This document shows positions 1 to 8,039 of a stretch of 64,000 nucleotides of DNA, piece after piece. Source of the stretch: Skermanella mucosa (GTDB lineage Bacteria; Pseudomonadota; Alphaproteobacteria; Azospirillales; Azospirillaceae); NCBI RefSeq assembly GCF_016765655.2, contig NZ_CP086106.1, positions 4,734,501 through 4,798,500 on the forward strand, in the 5' to 3' direction. The position numbers were made by a program, and so were the translations under genes. The stretch's first letter is position 1. Each line of letters opens with the position of its first letter. Below the pieces are notes generated by a model that saw only the letters and a list, made by a program, of their open reading frames with translations, did not search any database and had not been told where the DNA came from.

Positions 1-839
1 GCCCGGGCCGTGGAAGGTGCCGGAAACGGCAACGGGTGTTCCCGCCGCCGCGAGCGCCGAAGCGCCCGCGGCGGCGGAGAACAAAGATTGGCGCAGCCGT
101 GCGCCGGTTGTGGTAACTCTTGTCCCAGCCATCGATTCTTCCCTTAACGCTTGGATCGGTGGTCAGGTCGGGCAGTGGAGCTCCAACTCCAGGCCCGGCC
201 GCCCTGCGGGTGCAAAGGCGCGGCGAGTCTGCGCTTAATATGCATAGCTTGTCAATCACGGCGAAAAATCTTCACGTATTCAGGGCAACGCAACCCCGGC
301 ACGGTCTGGGGTCGCGTCTGTTCGCCGAAAATCGCCGCTCCCCGACCAACCCGCCTCGTCCCCGGCCCGGCGGCGGACGGTTCTGGTTGCCGGGCAGCGC
401 CGCCAGCAACCCCCGACCGCCGCCTTGCACGAGGTTTGCGGAGTCGGCGGGAGAAAGCGTCCAAAGGCCCCCCTCGAAAAGGACCGCGGAGGATCGCCGG
501 CATTGATGGAGCCCTCTCGGCAGCGGAACATCGCCAAGAAGCCCCGGCCAGCCGCCGCGGCTGGCGATCACCCTACTTCGGGAGCTTCCTGGAGACCGCT
601 CAATTTTTTTGACAAATCCTCAGTTGCGGTGCTAACTGCCGATACGCTTTCGAGCGGTTCGGTACGGCCAAAAACCCCGGACCCGCTCGCAGCAGAGCAA
701 ACAGTTGATTTACAACGGAATCTTTGAAACTGTGAATGGTTAATTCGGCTTGGAGAACCCGCGATGCGAGCCTCCGCGAGACCCGCTCGAATCCGATCCG
801 AATTTCCGTTGAAAATCAACGACCTCCAAGGTAGGGGGT
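1..839. other. Gene-poor left edge, no supported gene
   Basis: A plus-strand frame is open from the window edge to 238 and begins with an Ala/Pro-rich stretch. It could be the C-terminal tail of a gene starting outside the window, but its second half loses the high-GC third-position pattern seen in real genes here. From 240 to 839 several overlapping open frames on both strands are Arg/Pro/Gly-rich with no domain signature, as expected from GC-rich non-coding DNA. A TTGACA at 609-614 has no convincing -10 partner. I see no RNA gene. Confidence 0.4.
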
Positions 840-940
840 CTTCCCGGGCAGAAATGCCCGGGCCTCATTGAAACGACAAGCACCCCATTGCCAAGCGGCA
901 CGAAATGCCGTTGTCTTCCCGGGCAGAAATGCCCGGGCCT
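840..940. repeat. Duplicated GAAA-loop palindromic element
   Basis: The same 26-bp sequence occurs at 840-865 and 915-940. Each copy contains a perfect 8-bp stem (CCCGGGCA / TGCCCGGG) closing a GAAA tetraloop, at 843-862 and 918-937. Between them, 896-910 forms a third, smaller hairpin (CGGCA / TGCCG) with loop CGAAA. Three GNRA-type hairpins in about 100 bp look like a REP-like dispersed element or a structured transcript end. No gene abuts it. Confidence 0.7.
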
Positions 941-1013
941 CTACGGCTGTCCAGCACGGTACTTGCTCATCAACTACTGAGAACATTCCTGGCGACTGTT
1001 TTCTCCTTCGGTT

Positions 1014-1103
1014 CGTCATCCGCGGGCTTGACCCGCGGATCTCAAGACACGGAGGCTTCGACGCTTCCCGCGAAAGATGGCCGGATCTAGTCCGACCATG
1101 ACG
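1014..1103. repeat. Two-hairpin palindromic intergenic repeat
   Basis: The element is bounded by CGTCAT (1014-1019) and ATGACG (1098-1103), which are inverted copies of each other. Inside are two hairpins. The first has a 9-bp stem at 1018-1026 / 1032-1040 around CTTGA. The second is at 1077-1085 / 1091-1099 around TCTAG with one mismatch. Translations of it give the GLDPRIS and GLDPAI type peptides often seen as spurious alphaproteobacterial ORFs, so this is very probably a copy of the common dispersed palindromic repeat. Confidence 0.75.
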
Positions 1104-1343
1104 AAAGCGGAGTGCTTCCGCCCTCGATCAACCCTTTCGCAGAATGGCCAAACAACGTTCCGGACAGCCGTGCCGGGCCTCCCTACAACCTGGCGCCCCG
1201 CCAAAAATCTTGCATTCGCGCCTAACCCCGGATAATGTTCCCCAAATGTTCCCATCCGGCCAAGGCGCTCCAGCCATGCTCGACCACAGCTCCCCGGCAC
1301 CCACGCACCCTCCCCGCCCGCGATCCACCCCACGACCGCGCCC

Positions 1344-1991
1344 GTGATCCTCCTGTCACCGCGCCACGAGGCGTTCTGCAAGGCCATGGCCTGCGGCGTC
1401 GGCACGGCGGAGGCGGCGCGGCGGGCGGGCTATTCGCCTTACGGGGCGAAGCAGCGCGGCGCGGTCCTGACCGCCCGGCCGGACATCCGCGTCCGCATCG
1501 ACCAGCTCCGGACCGACCGGCAATCCTGCCACCAGGACGCCCTGGACCGCGCCGCCGCCCTGGTCGAGACGATCGCGGCCGAGGCGCTGGAGCGCAAGAG
1601 CCTCGGGCTGGCGCTGCGCGCGATCGAGCTGGGCCTCAAGCTTCGCGGCGTGGTCCAGGACAGGCGCATCCCGCACCACTATCTCGGCGACAGGCCGCAC
1701 CCCGACGCCGACCTGGAGATCATGTATTGCGACCCGGAGGAGGAAGACGACCACGCCATCGTCGGCGGGGCGCCCAGACCGGGTCCGGACCAGACCCCCG
1801 GCACGCCGCCGGAGTCCCCGCCGGTCGAAGCCGTCGAGGCGCCGGCCCCGGTGCCCGCCGCAAAGCCCGCCGCGGCGCCGGATAGTGACCTTTCGGCCGT
1901 TTCGATAGTGACCCGCCCCGCCAAGCCCGCCTCCGCGCCGTCCAAGCCCTCCGCGCCGGTGCCGCCCGCCCGGGTGCCGGCCGCCGCCTGA
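1344..1991 (+). CDS. Orphan terminase-small-subunit-like DNA-binding protein
   Basis: The 215-residue product begins with about 60 residues resembling the helix-turn-helix region of phage terminase small subunits (Terminase_2 type): a start LSPRHEAFCKAM, then AEAARRAGYSP, then a region on a new copy every ARPDIRVRIDQL. In phages this domain binds pac/cos DNA for packaging. Residues 60-110 are helical. From about residue 135 the protein is a Pro/Ala-rich tail of low complexity. The start is GTG at 1344; no better start with a ribosome site is evident. No large terminase, portal or integrase lies nearby, so it is either a phage relic or a domesticated DNA-binding protein. The codons around 1881-1913 differ from the rest of the gene (see the repeat there). 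Confidence 0.7.
   Translation: MILLSPRHEAFCKAMACGVGTAEAARRAGYSPYGAKQRGAVLTARPDIRVRIDQLRTDRQSCHQDALDRAAALVETIAAEALERKSLGLALRAIELGLKLRGVVQDRRIPHHYLGDRPHPDADLEIMYCDPEEEDDHAIVGGAPRPGPDQTPGTPPESPPVEAVEAPAPVPAAKPAAAPDSDLSAVSIVTRPAKPASAPSKPSAPVPPARVPAAA
1881..1913 (+). repeat. Short direct repeat with atypical codons
   Basis: GATAGTGACC occurs at 1881-1890 and 1904-1913, separated by 13 bp that themselves carry TTTCG-like repeats. The block lies in frame inside the Pro/Ala tail of the terminase-like gene and uses agt, ctt, gtt and ata codons that are rare around it. It resembles the repeated ends of some insertion sequences, but no transposase is adjacent, so the origin is inferred only. Confidence 0.45.
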
Positions 1992-2122
1992 CGGTGACCA
2001 TGCCGAAAAGCCCGGCGTGGCGATGGACATGACGCTGGAATCCCCCGCCCAGGTCGGCGATACTCATCCAGGGTCAAGGCATACCGGGAAAATCCATCGA
2101 CACTGTCCGGCGGAGACGGGTG

Positions 2123-2566
2123 ATGCGCGGGTCCTTTGCCTTCTTGGCGGCACTGCTGTTGGGGCCGGCCACGGGTCTGGCCGACTGGGAATTCACCCGG
2201 TGGGGAATGACCGTGGACGAGGTTCAGCGGGCGTCCCGCTACGACGCCATCCTCAACGGCCAGGGGTTCGGCTGCCTGCTGGAGATGCCCGGTCCCATCC
2301 GGTTCCAGGGCAGCCGTTTCGACAAGGTGCTGTTCTGCTTCGACGACGACACGCTGCTGAGGCGGGTGGAACTGGTCGCCGACGCGACCGCCTATGCGGC
2401 CCTCGAAAGGAGCCTCCAGCAGGCTTACGGCGCTCCCAGGCTCCGGCGCAGCCTCGACATGCCCGAGCGCTACTGGAGCCACCCCGAAAGCGGCGACATG
2501 GTCCAGCTGTCGCTGGAGGAAAACGCCGTCGTCACCTACCGCGAAGCCCCGGCGGGATCGAACTGA
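2123..2566 (+). CDS. Small exported protein of unknown function
   Basis: The 147-residue product has a cleavable signal peptide (hydrophobic core FAFLAALLLG, likely cut after GLA) and then a compact domain opening with WEFTRWGMTVDEV. That WGM-T-DEV opening is typical of small periplasmic proteins of unknown role in alphaproteobacteria. Two cysteines (in FGCLLEM and LFCFDDD) could form a disulfide. The ATG at 2123 is preferred over the GTG at 2120 because GGAG at 2112-2115 is spaced 7 bases from it. It stands alone and converges on the small gene at 2607-2792. I do not recognise a function. Confidence 0.75.
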   Translation: MRGSFAFLAALLLGPATGLADWEFTRWGMTVDEVQRASRYDAILNGQGFGCLLEMPGPIRFQGSRFDKVLFCFDDDTLLRRVELVADATAYAALERSLQQAYGAPRLRRSLDMPERYWSHPESGDMVQLSLEENAVVTYREAPAGSN

Positions 2567-2610
2567 CGGATAGGCTGGCGGATGAGCTGACGGATAAGCC
2601 GGCGGGTCAG
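2563..2610. repeat. Tandem 24-bp imperfect repeat at convergent gene ends
   Basis: Two adjacent 24-bp units (2563-2586, 2587-2610) both start CTGACGGATA and share about 20 of 24 positions. The stop codons of both convergent genes (2564-2566 plus, 2607-2609 minus) lie inside the array, so changes in copy number would alter the 3' ends. Confidence 0.7.
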
Positions 2611-2792
2611 CTGTCGCCCGGCTTGGCCGGCTTGAGGTTGGGATCGGCCTCGCCCTTCGCGGCCTGCGCCGCGCCCTTCCCGGCCGCCGTCGTCGTGTCC
2701 TGCTTGCCGGACTCGCCGCCGCCCTGCGGGATCGCGGTGTCGCCCTTCAGGCGCTGCCGGTCATTGGCCGCGGCTTCGGTCTCGCTGGTCAT
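2607..2792 (-). CDS. Small hydrophilic protein, probably disordered
   Basis: The 61-residue product begins MTSETEAAANDRQRL and is rich in Lys, Glu, Gly, Thr and Ala, with no membrane segment or cysteine. The composition suggests a disordered, possibly stress-related small protein. The start at 2792 is chosen because GGAG lies about 9 bases upstream on the minus strand; the longer upstream frame is Arg/Pro-rich and unlike coding sequence. It converges with the exported protein gene and is divergent from the oxidase at 2923. Function unknown. Confidence 0.6.
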   Translation of the reverse strand: MTSETEAAANDRQRLKGDTAIPQGGGESGKQDTTTAAGKGAAQAAKGEADPNLKPAKPGDS

Positions 2793-2922
2793 CGTCAGTC
2801 TCTCCACCGGTATGGGATGCTCGACGGGAACAACAGTCCGGCCGGCTGTTATGTCCCGAAGACCGGCCGCTTGACACGGCCCCGCCCCGCGGCTTGAACA
2901 TCCAGGAAAAACCGGAGGAAAC

Positions 2923-4368
2923 ATGCCGACGCCGTCCGACGCCGCCTTCGTCCCCCTTGCGGATGCCCTCGTGGGCGCCCTCGGCCCCGCCGTGGTCTCG
3001 ACCGACCCGGCCGACCGGGAGCGGCACGCCAGCGACTGGAGCGGCCTTCAGGGAAGCCTGCCCCGCGCCGTCCTCCGCCCCCGCACGACCGAACAGGTCT
3101 CGGCGGCACTCCGGCTCTGCTCCGCCGCCGGGCAGCCGGTGGTGGTCCAGGGCGGGTTGACCGGCCTCGCCGGGGGAGCTTCGACCCAGGAAGGCGAAGT
3201 GGCGCTGTCGCTGGACCGGATGGCCGGCGTCGAGGCGATCGACCAAGCCGCCATGACCATGACGGTGAAGGCTGGAACCACGCTCGCCGCGGTCCAGGCC
3301 GCCGCCGAGGAAGCCGGCCTGTTCTACGCCGTCGATATCGGCGCCCGCGGCTCCTGCACGATCGGCGGCACCATCGCGACCAATGCCGGCGGCATCCGGG
3401 TCGTGCGCTACGGCATGACCCGTCTTCAAGTGCTGGGCCTCGAAGCCGTCCTGGCCGACGGGACGGTGCTCAGCGACATGGGCGGGATGCTGAAGAACAA
3501 CACCGGCTTCGACCTGAAACAGCTCTTCATCGGCGCCGAAGGGGCGCTGGGCGTCGTCACGCGGGCGGTTCTCCGCCTGCAACCGGCGCCCAGGGCCCGG
3601 GCGACGGCGTGGCTGGCCGTCGCCGACGACTCATCCCTGATCACGGCCCTGTCGGCGGCGCGCCAGAAGCTCGGTTCGAGCCTCGCCGCCTTCGAGGCGA
3701 TGTGGCCCGGCTACCTGTCGGCGATCACCGCGCGGGGGCCGCACTACCGCTCGCCCTTTGCCGAGAGCGCCACGCCCGCCGTCCTGATCGACGTCTTCGG
3801 CGACGACCCCTCCGTCACCGATGCCGACCTGCGGGAGCGCCTGGAGGGCTTCCTGGCCGACGCACTGGAGCAGGGCTGGCTGAACGACGCGGTGATCGCC
3901 GAAAGCATCGACCAGTCCCGCCGCCTGTGGGCGATCCGCGACGAAGCCCCGGCCGAATACTCGACCCTCTTCCGGAGCTCCAAGGGTTACGACGTGTCGA
4001 TCCCGATCGGCCGCATGATCGACGCGGTCCGGGTCCTGGAAACAGGCCTGTCCGGCGCGGTGCCCGACGCCGCCGTCCTGATCTACGGCCACCTCGGCGA
4101 CGCCAACATCCATGTGGTCATAGGATTCGACACCCCGGTGGAGAAGGCCGTCTACGGGCGCGTCGACGACCTGCTCTACGGTACGGTGCGGGACTTCTCC
4201 GGCTCGGTGTCGGCCGAGCACGGGATCGGCGTCCTGAAGCGCCAATGGCTCGGCTTCACCCGGTCGGAGGCGGAGATCGCGACCATGGAGCGGCTGAAGG
4301 CGGCGCTCGACCCGTCCGGCATCCTCAACCCGGGCCGGGTGGTCGCCGCTCCCCGGCGGACCTCATGA
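2923..4368 (+). CDS. FAD-binding oxidase/dehydrogenase, GlcD/D-lactate dehydrogenase type
   Basis: The 481-residue protein has the standard two-domain layout of flavoprotein 2-hydroxyacid dehydrogenases. An N-terminal PCMH-type FAD domain (about 40-220) contains GGLTGLAGGAST, RGSCTIGGTIATNAGG and GAEGALGVVTRA. The C-terminal FAD-oxidase domain contains HLGDANIHVV and SAEHGIGVLKR, whose histidines bind the catalytic metal and substrate carboxylate in relatives. It probably oxidises a D-2-hydroxyacid (glycolate, D-lactate or D-2-hydroxyglutarate) and passes electrons to the quinone pool or an electron-transfer flavoprotein; the substrate cannot be read from sequence. A strong GGAGG precedes ATG 2923. 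There are no GlcE/GlcF partners. Its stop abuts that of the convergent MFS gene (TCA/TGA back to back). Confidence 0.92.
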   Translation: MPTPSDAAFVPLADALVGALGPAVVSTDPADRERHASDWSGLQGSLPRAVLRPRTTEQVSAALRLCSAAGQPVVVQGGLTGLAGGASTQEGEVALSLDRMAGVEAIDQAAMTMTVKAGTTLAAVQAAAEEAGLFYAVDIGARGSCTIGGTIATNAGGIRVVRYGMTRLQVLGLEAVLADGTVLSDMGGMLKNNTGFDLKQLFIGAEGALGVVTRAVLRLQPAPRARATAWLAVADDSSLITALSAARQKLGSSLAAFEAMWPGYLSAITARGPHYRSPFAESATPAVLIDVFGDDPSVTDADLRERLEGFLADALEQGWLNDAVIAESIDQSRRLWAIRDEAPAEYSTLFRSSKGYDVSIPIGRMIDAVRVLETGLSGAVPDAAVLIYGHLGDANIHVVIGFDTPVEKAVYGRVDDLLYGTVRDFSGSVSAEHGIGVLKRQWLGFTRSEAEIATMERLKAALDPSGILNPGRVVAAPRRTS

Positions 4369-5991
4369 CGCCCCGCCCGCCGCCGGCGCCAGGAGATGGG
4401 AGACCCGCGGCGGCTCGGCGCCGCGGTGGAACGCCCTCGCCCGCTCCTGGAGGGCTTGGTCGGTCCGGCTGACCCGCTCATGCTGGCGCAGATGGTCGAG
4501 CCAGGAGTGCAGGATGAAATACTCCAGGTACCGCCCCGGCGCGGCGGCGTCCTCGAACACCCCCCAGGACAGGGCGCCGGACCGCCGCCGCGCCCGCCCC
4601 AGCTCCGCCATGGCGGCGGCGAAGGCGGCGGCGTCGGCCGGATCGATCCGGTACTCCACGGTGACCATGACCGGCCCGCGGTCCGGCTCGGGGTCATGCT
4701 CGACCATCGGCGCCGGCCAGTGCATCGAGGGCGCCAGATCGAGGCCCGCGCCGCCGGCCAGCGAAAAGCGCAGCGCCGCCGCCGAACCCAGCACGAGGCC
4801 GGCCGCCGCCAGCGCCAGCGCCGTCGGCGTGCCGGCCAGCGTCGCGACCTGCCCCCAGACGGCGCTGCCACCGGCCATGGATCCGAAAAAGACCACGAGG
4901 AAGACCGACAGCGCCCGCGCCTTCACCCAGCCTGCCGTCGCCTGCTGCGCCCCGACATTCAGGCTGGACAGCATCGCGATCCAGGAGAACCCGGCGACCA
5001 GCATGGCGACGGCCACCAGCTCGAAGGTCCTGACGAAGGCCAGCGCCAGCGTCGCCGTAGCGAACGCCCAGGTGGCCAGCACCGTCAGCCGGTCCGCCGA
5101 CAGCCTGGCGCGGAAGCGGGGCAGCAGCAGCGCGCCGGCCACGGCGCCGACGCCGATGCAGGCGAGAAGGATGCCGTAGCCTCCCGGCCCCTCCCCCAGC
5201 TCGTTGCGGGTGACGATCGGCAGGAGCGCCCAGGCGGCGCTGCCGAAGGCGAAGAAGGCGACGGCGCGGACCAGGACGGCGCGCAGGGCCGGCGCCTCGC
5301 GGACATAGCGCAGGCCGGCGCGCACCGCCGGGAAGAAATGTTCCGGCGGCAGGCGGTTCGGCGTCGGCTCCCGCTTCCAGGCCAGCAGCACGGTCAGCAC
5401 GCCGAGGAAGGACAGCGCATTCAGCAGGAACACGACGGCAGGGCCGGCGAAGGACAGGATCGCGCCGGCCAGCGCCGGGCCGATCGCCCGGCTGACATTG
5501 ATGCCCATGCTGTTCAGCGCCACCGCCGAGGACAGCTCCTCCTTCGGCACCAGTTCGGGCACGATCGCCTGGAAGGCCGGCGCGTTCATGGCGGCGCCGG
5601 CGCCGAGCGCGAAGGTCGCGGCGAGCAGGATGCCGGGGCCGACCAGCCCGAGCAGCGCCAGGATGCCGAGGGTCAGGGCCGCGGCGAGGCCCCAGAGCTG
5701 GGCGGCGATCAGGAAGCGGCGGCGGTCCACGATGTCGGCGAGGACTCCCGACGGCAGCGCGAACAGGAACATCGGCAGCGTGGTTGCGGCCTGGACCAGC
5801 GCCACCATGAAGGGGCTGGGCGACAGCGAGGTCATGAACCAGCCCGCGCCGACATCGTGCATCCAGGTGCCGATGTTGGACGCGACGGTCGCGATCCACA
5901 GCGCCCGGAAGGTCCCGCGCCGGAACGGGCTCCAGGCCCCGCCGGCGGAGGAGGAGGTAGGCGCCGGGGTTCGTTCGACGGCGGCCGTCAT
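4363..5991 (-). CDS. MFS exporter with C-terminal ABM-like domain
   Basis: The 542-residue protein starts with a 12-segment major facilitator of the EntS/DUF894 (MFS_3) type. Helix 1 is near residue 25, and the loop LADIVDRRRFLIA after TM2-3 is the conserved MFS motif A. The transporter core ends near residue 415. The rest (about 430-540: VTVEYRIDPADAAAF, WGVFEDAAAPGRYLEYFILHSW) resembles the antibiotic-biosynthesis-monooxygenase (ABM) dimeric barrel and would be cytoplasmic. Related transporters export siderophores or drugs; the substrate here is unknown. The start at 5991 has GGGAGG upstream. It lies 13 bp after the amidohydrolase stop, so the two are probably cotranscribed and the exporter may handle a related compound. 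Confidence 0.88.
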   Translation of the reverse strand: MTAAVERTPAPTSSSAGGAWSPFRRGTFRALWIATVASNIGTWMHDVGAGWFMTSLSPSPFMVALVQAATTLPMFLFALPSGVLADIVDRRRFLIAAQLWGLAAALTLGILALLGLVGPGILLAATFALGAGAAMNAPAFQAIVPELVPKEELSSAVALNSMGINVSRAIGPALAGAILSFAGPAVVFLLNALSFLGVLTVLLAWKREPTPNRLPPEHFFPAVRAGLRYVREAPALRAVLVRAVAFFAFGSAAWALLPIVTRNELGEGPGGYGILLACIGVGAVAGALLLPRFRARLSADRLTVLATWAFATATLALAFVRTFELVAVAMLVAGFSWIAMLSSLNVGAQQATAGWVKARALSVFLVVFFGSMAGGSAVWGQVATLAGTPTALALAAAGLVLGSAAALRFSLAGGAGLDLAPSMHWPAPMVEHDPEPDRGPVMVTVEYRIDPADAAAFAAAMAELGRARRRSGALSWGVFEDAAAPGRYLEYFILHSWLDHLRQHERVSRTDQALQERARAFHRGAEPPRVSHLLAPAAGGAS

Positions 5992-6004
5992 GGGAAGTCC
6001 TCCC

Positions 6005-7966
6005 TCAGAAAGCGAAGCAGTTGCAGCCCAGGGCGCCCCAGAACCGGCTCTTGTCGGAGACCGGCAGCGGGGTGGACCAGGCGATGTGGTGGGCATGGCC
6101 GTGGACCCCGCACTGGTCGGCGCAGCCGCACGCCGAGGACAGCGCCATGGCGTTGATGGCGCTCGCCGGCCTTCCCTCCGCCCGGCGCCAGTGCCCGCCG
6201 AAGGTCCGGGCCGGCGACCAGTCCGGCGACGGCGGCGGGGGCACCGGGTCGCGGTCGCGGAACTCCGCCGCGGCATAGACGATCCTGCCGCCCAGCACGG
6301 TCATCACGGACTCGATGTCCTTGATGGCCTCGCCGGAAACCGAGAAATAGTCGTCGGACAGCACGGTGATGTCGGCATATTCGCCGGGCGCCAGCGCGCC
6401 CTTGACGCCGGCCTCGCCGGAGAACCAGGCGCTCCCCTTGGTCCACAGCCGCAGCGCCGTTTCCCGGTCCAGCCGGTTCCGTTCGGGGGTCAGCGTCAAC
6501 CCGCCCAGCGTCTTGCCCTGGGTCAGCCAATAGAGCGCCACCCACGGATTGTACGACGATACGCGAGTCGCGTCGGTGCCGGCGCCGACCGGAACGCCCG
6601 CTTCCAGCATGCGGGTGATCGGCGGCGTCGCCTCGGCGGCATCGGCGCCGTACCGGTCGACATAGTATTCGCCCTGGAAGGCCATGCGGTGCTGGACCGC
6701 GATGCCGCCGCCCAGCGCCGCGATACGGTCGATGTTCTTCTGTGTGACCGTCTCCGCATGGTCGATGATGAAGCGCAGCCCGTCGAAGGGAACGTCCCGG
6801 TCCACCCGCTCGAAGACGGTGAGGAAACGGTCGATCGACTCGTCGTAAGTCGCGTGGATGCGGAACGGCCAGCGGTTCTCGGCCAGCAGCCGGACGACAC
6901 TTTCCAGCTCCGCTTCCATCACCGGCGCCAGGTCCGGGCGGGGCTCCAGGAAGTTCTCGAAGTCGGCGGCCGACCAGGCGAGGTTCTCGCCGCCGCCGTT
7001 CATGCGCAGGAACGCGTCGCCCTCGCCCGGCTTGACCATGCCGGTCCAGCGCCGATAGTCCGCCAGCTCCTCGCCGGCCTTCTGGGCGAACAGATTGTAG
7101 GCGACCCGGACCGTCATCTGCCCGTCGCGGTGGAGCGCCTGTATGGTTTGGTAATCGTCGGGATAGTTCTGCCCGCCCCCGCCGGCGTCGATCACCGACG
7201 TGATGCCCAGTCGGTTCAGCTCGCGCATGAAGTGCCGGGTCGAATTGGCCTGGTCCTCGGGATCGAGCTTCGGCCCCTTCGCCAGCGTGGAATAGAGGAT
7301 CAGCGCCGACGGCTTCGCCACGAGCAGCCCGGTCGGCTCCCCGGCCGCGTCGTGCTCGATCACGCCGCCCGGCGGGTTCGGCGTGTCGCGGGTGAAGCCG
7401 ATCGCGCGCAGGGCCGCGCGGTTCAGCAGCGCCCGGCCGTAGAGGTGAAGGATAAACACCGGCGTGTCGGGGGCGGCGGCGTTGATCTCGTCCAGCGTCG
7501 GCATGCGGCGCTCGGCGAACTGGAACTCCGACCAGCCTCCGACCACCCGAACCCATTGCGGCGACGGCGTGCGCCGGGCCTGCTCCCGAAGCATGCGCAG
7601 GGCATCGGCCAGGCTCGGCACCCCTTCCCAGCGAAGCTCCAGGTTATAGTAGAGCCCGCCGCGGATCAGGTGGGTATGGCTGTCGTTGAGCCCCGGGATC
7701 GCGCGGCGCCCTTTCAGGTCGATCACCTCCGTCCCGGCTCCGGCCAGGGGCATGATCTCGTCGGCGCGTCCGGCGGCGAGGATGCGGCCGTCCTTGATCG
7801 CGACCGCTTCCGCGTCCGGCCTGGCGCGGTCCAGCGTCGTGATCCGGCCGTTGGTCAGGATCAGGTCGGGTGAGGTCATCGTCGCTCCCTCGGCATGGCG
7901 GATGCCCGCGCCCAGAAGGGCGGCGGCGCCAACGGATTTCAGCACGGTGCGGCGGGTCGGGGTCAT
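6005..7966 (-). CDS. Tat-exported amidohydrolase, YtcJ-like
   Basis: The 653-residue metallo-dependent hydrolase is of the YtcJ/Amidohydro_3 type. The N-terminus TPTRRTVLKSVGAAALLG is a twin-arginine signal, so the folded enzyme should act in the periplasm. The metal site motif NDSHTHL follows the opening beta-sandwich at about residue 90. Further conserved blocks are HATYDESIDR, IDHAETV and GTDATRVSSYNPW, and the C-terminal sandwich is marked ADITVLSDDYF. The family cleaves amide or ester bonds in cyclic or N-acyl compounds, and the real substrate is usually unknown. The start 7966 is preferred because AGGAGG lies just upstream. The C-terminus ends in a Cys/His-rich tail (CGCADQCGVHGHAHH) that is unusual and might bind a metal. 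It is likely cotranscribed with the hydrolase upstream and the exporter downstream. Confidence 0.88.
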   Translation of the reverse strand: MTPTRRTVLKSVGAAALLGAGIRHAEGATMTSPDLILTNGRITTLDRARPDAEAVAIKDGRILAAGRADEIMPLAGAGTEVIDLKGRRAIPGLNDSHTHLIRGGLYYNLELRWEGVPSLADALRMLREQARRTPSPQWVRVVGGWSEFQFAERRMPTLDEINAAAPDTPVFILHLYGRALLNRAALRAIGFTRDTPNPPGGVIEHDAAGEPTGLLVAKPSALILYSTLAKGPKLDPEDQANSTRHFMRELNRLGITSVIDAGGGGQNYPDDYQTIQALHRDGQMTVRVAYNLFAQKAGEELADYRRWTGMVKPGEGDAFLRMNGGGENLAWSAADFENFLEPRPDLAPVMEAELESVVRLLAENRWPFRIHATYDESIDRFLTVFERVDRDVPFDGLRFIIDHAETVTQKNIDRIAALGGGIAVQHRMAFQGEYYVDRYGADAAEATPPITRMLEAGVPVGAGTDATRVSSYNPWVALYWLTQGKTLGGLTLTPERNRLDRETALRLWTKGSAWFSGEAGVKGALAPGEYADITVLSDDYFSVSGEAIKDIESVMTVLGGRIVYAAAEFRDRDPVPPPPSPDWSPARTFGGHWRRAEGRPASAINAMALSSACGCADQCGVHGHAHHIAWSTPLPVSDKSRFWGALGCNCFAF

Positions 7967-8039
7967 AAGCTCCGGCCTCCTGTCAGTCATGTCCCGGTCC
8001 GGGCCGCGCACGGCGAGGCGCGCGGCCCGGCAGGCCCGA

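Noticed and set aside
5498-7873. Plus-strand open frame of 791 codons
   Set aside because: It is antisense to the MFS exporter and amidohydrolase, whose motifs are unambiguous; its composition is shadow-like.
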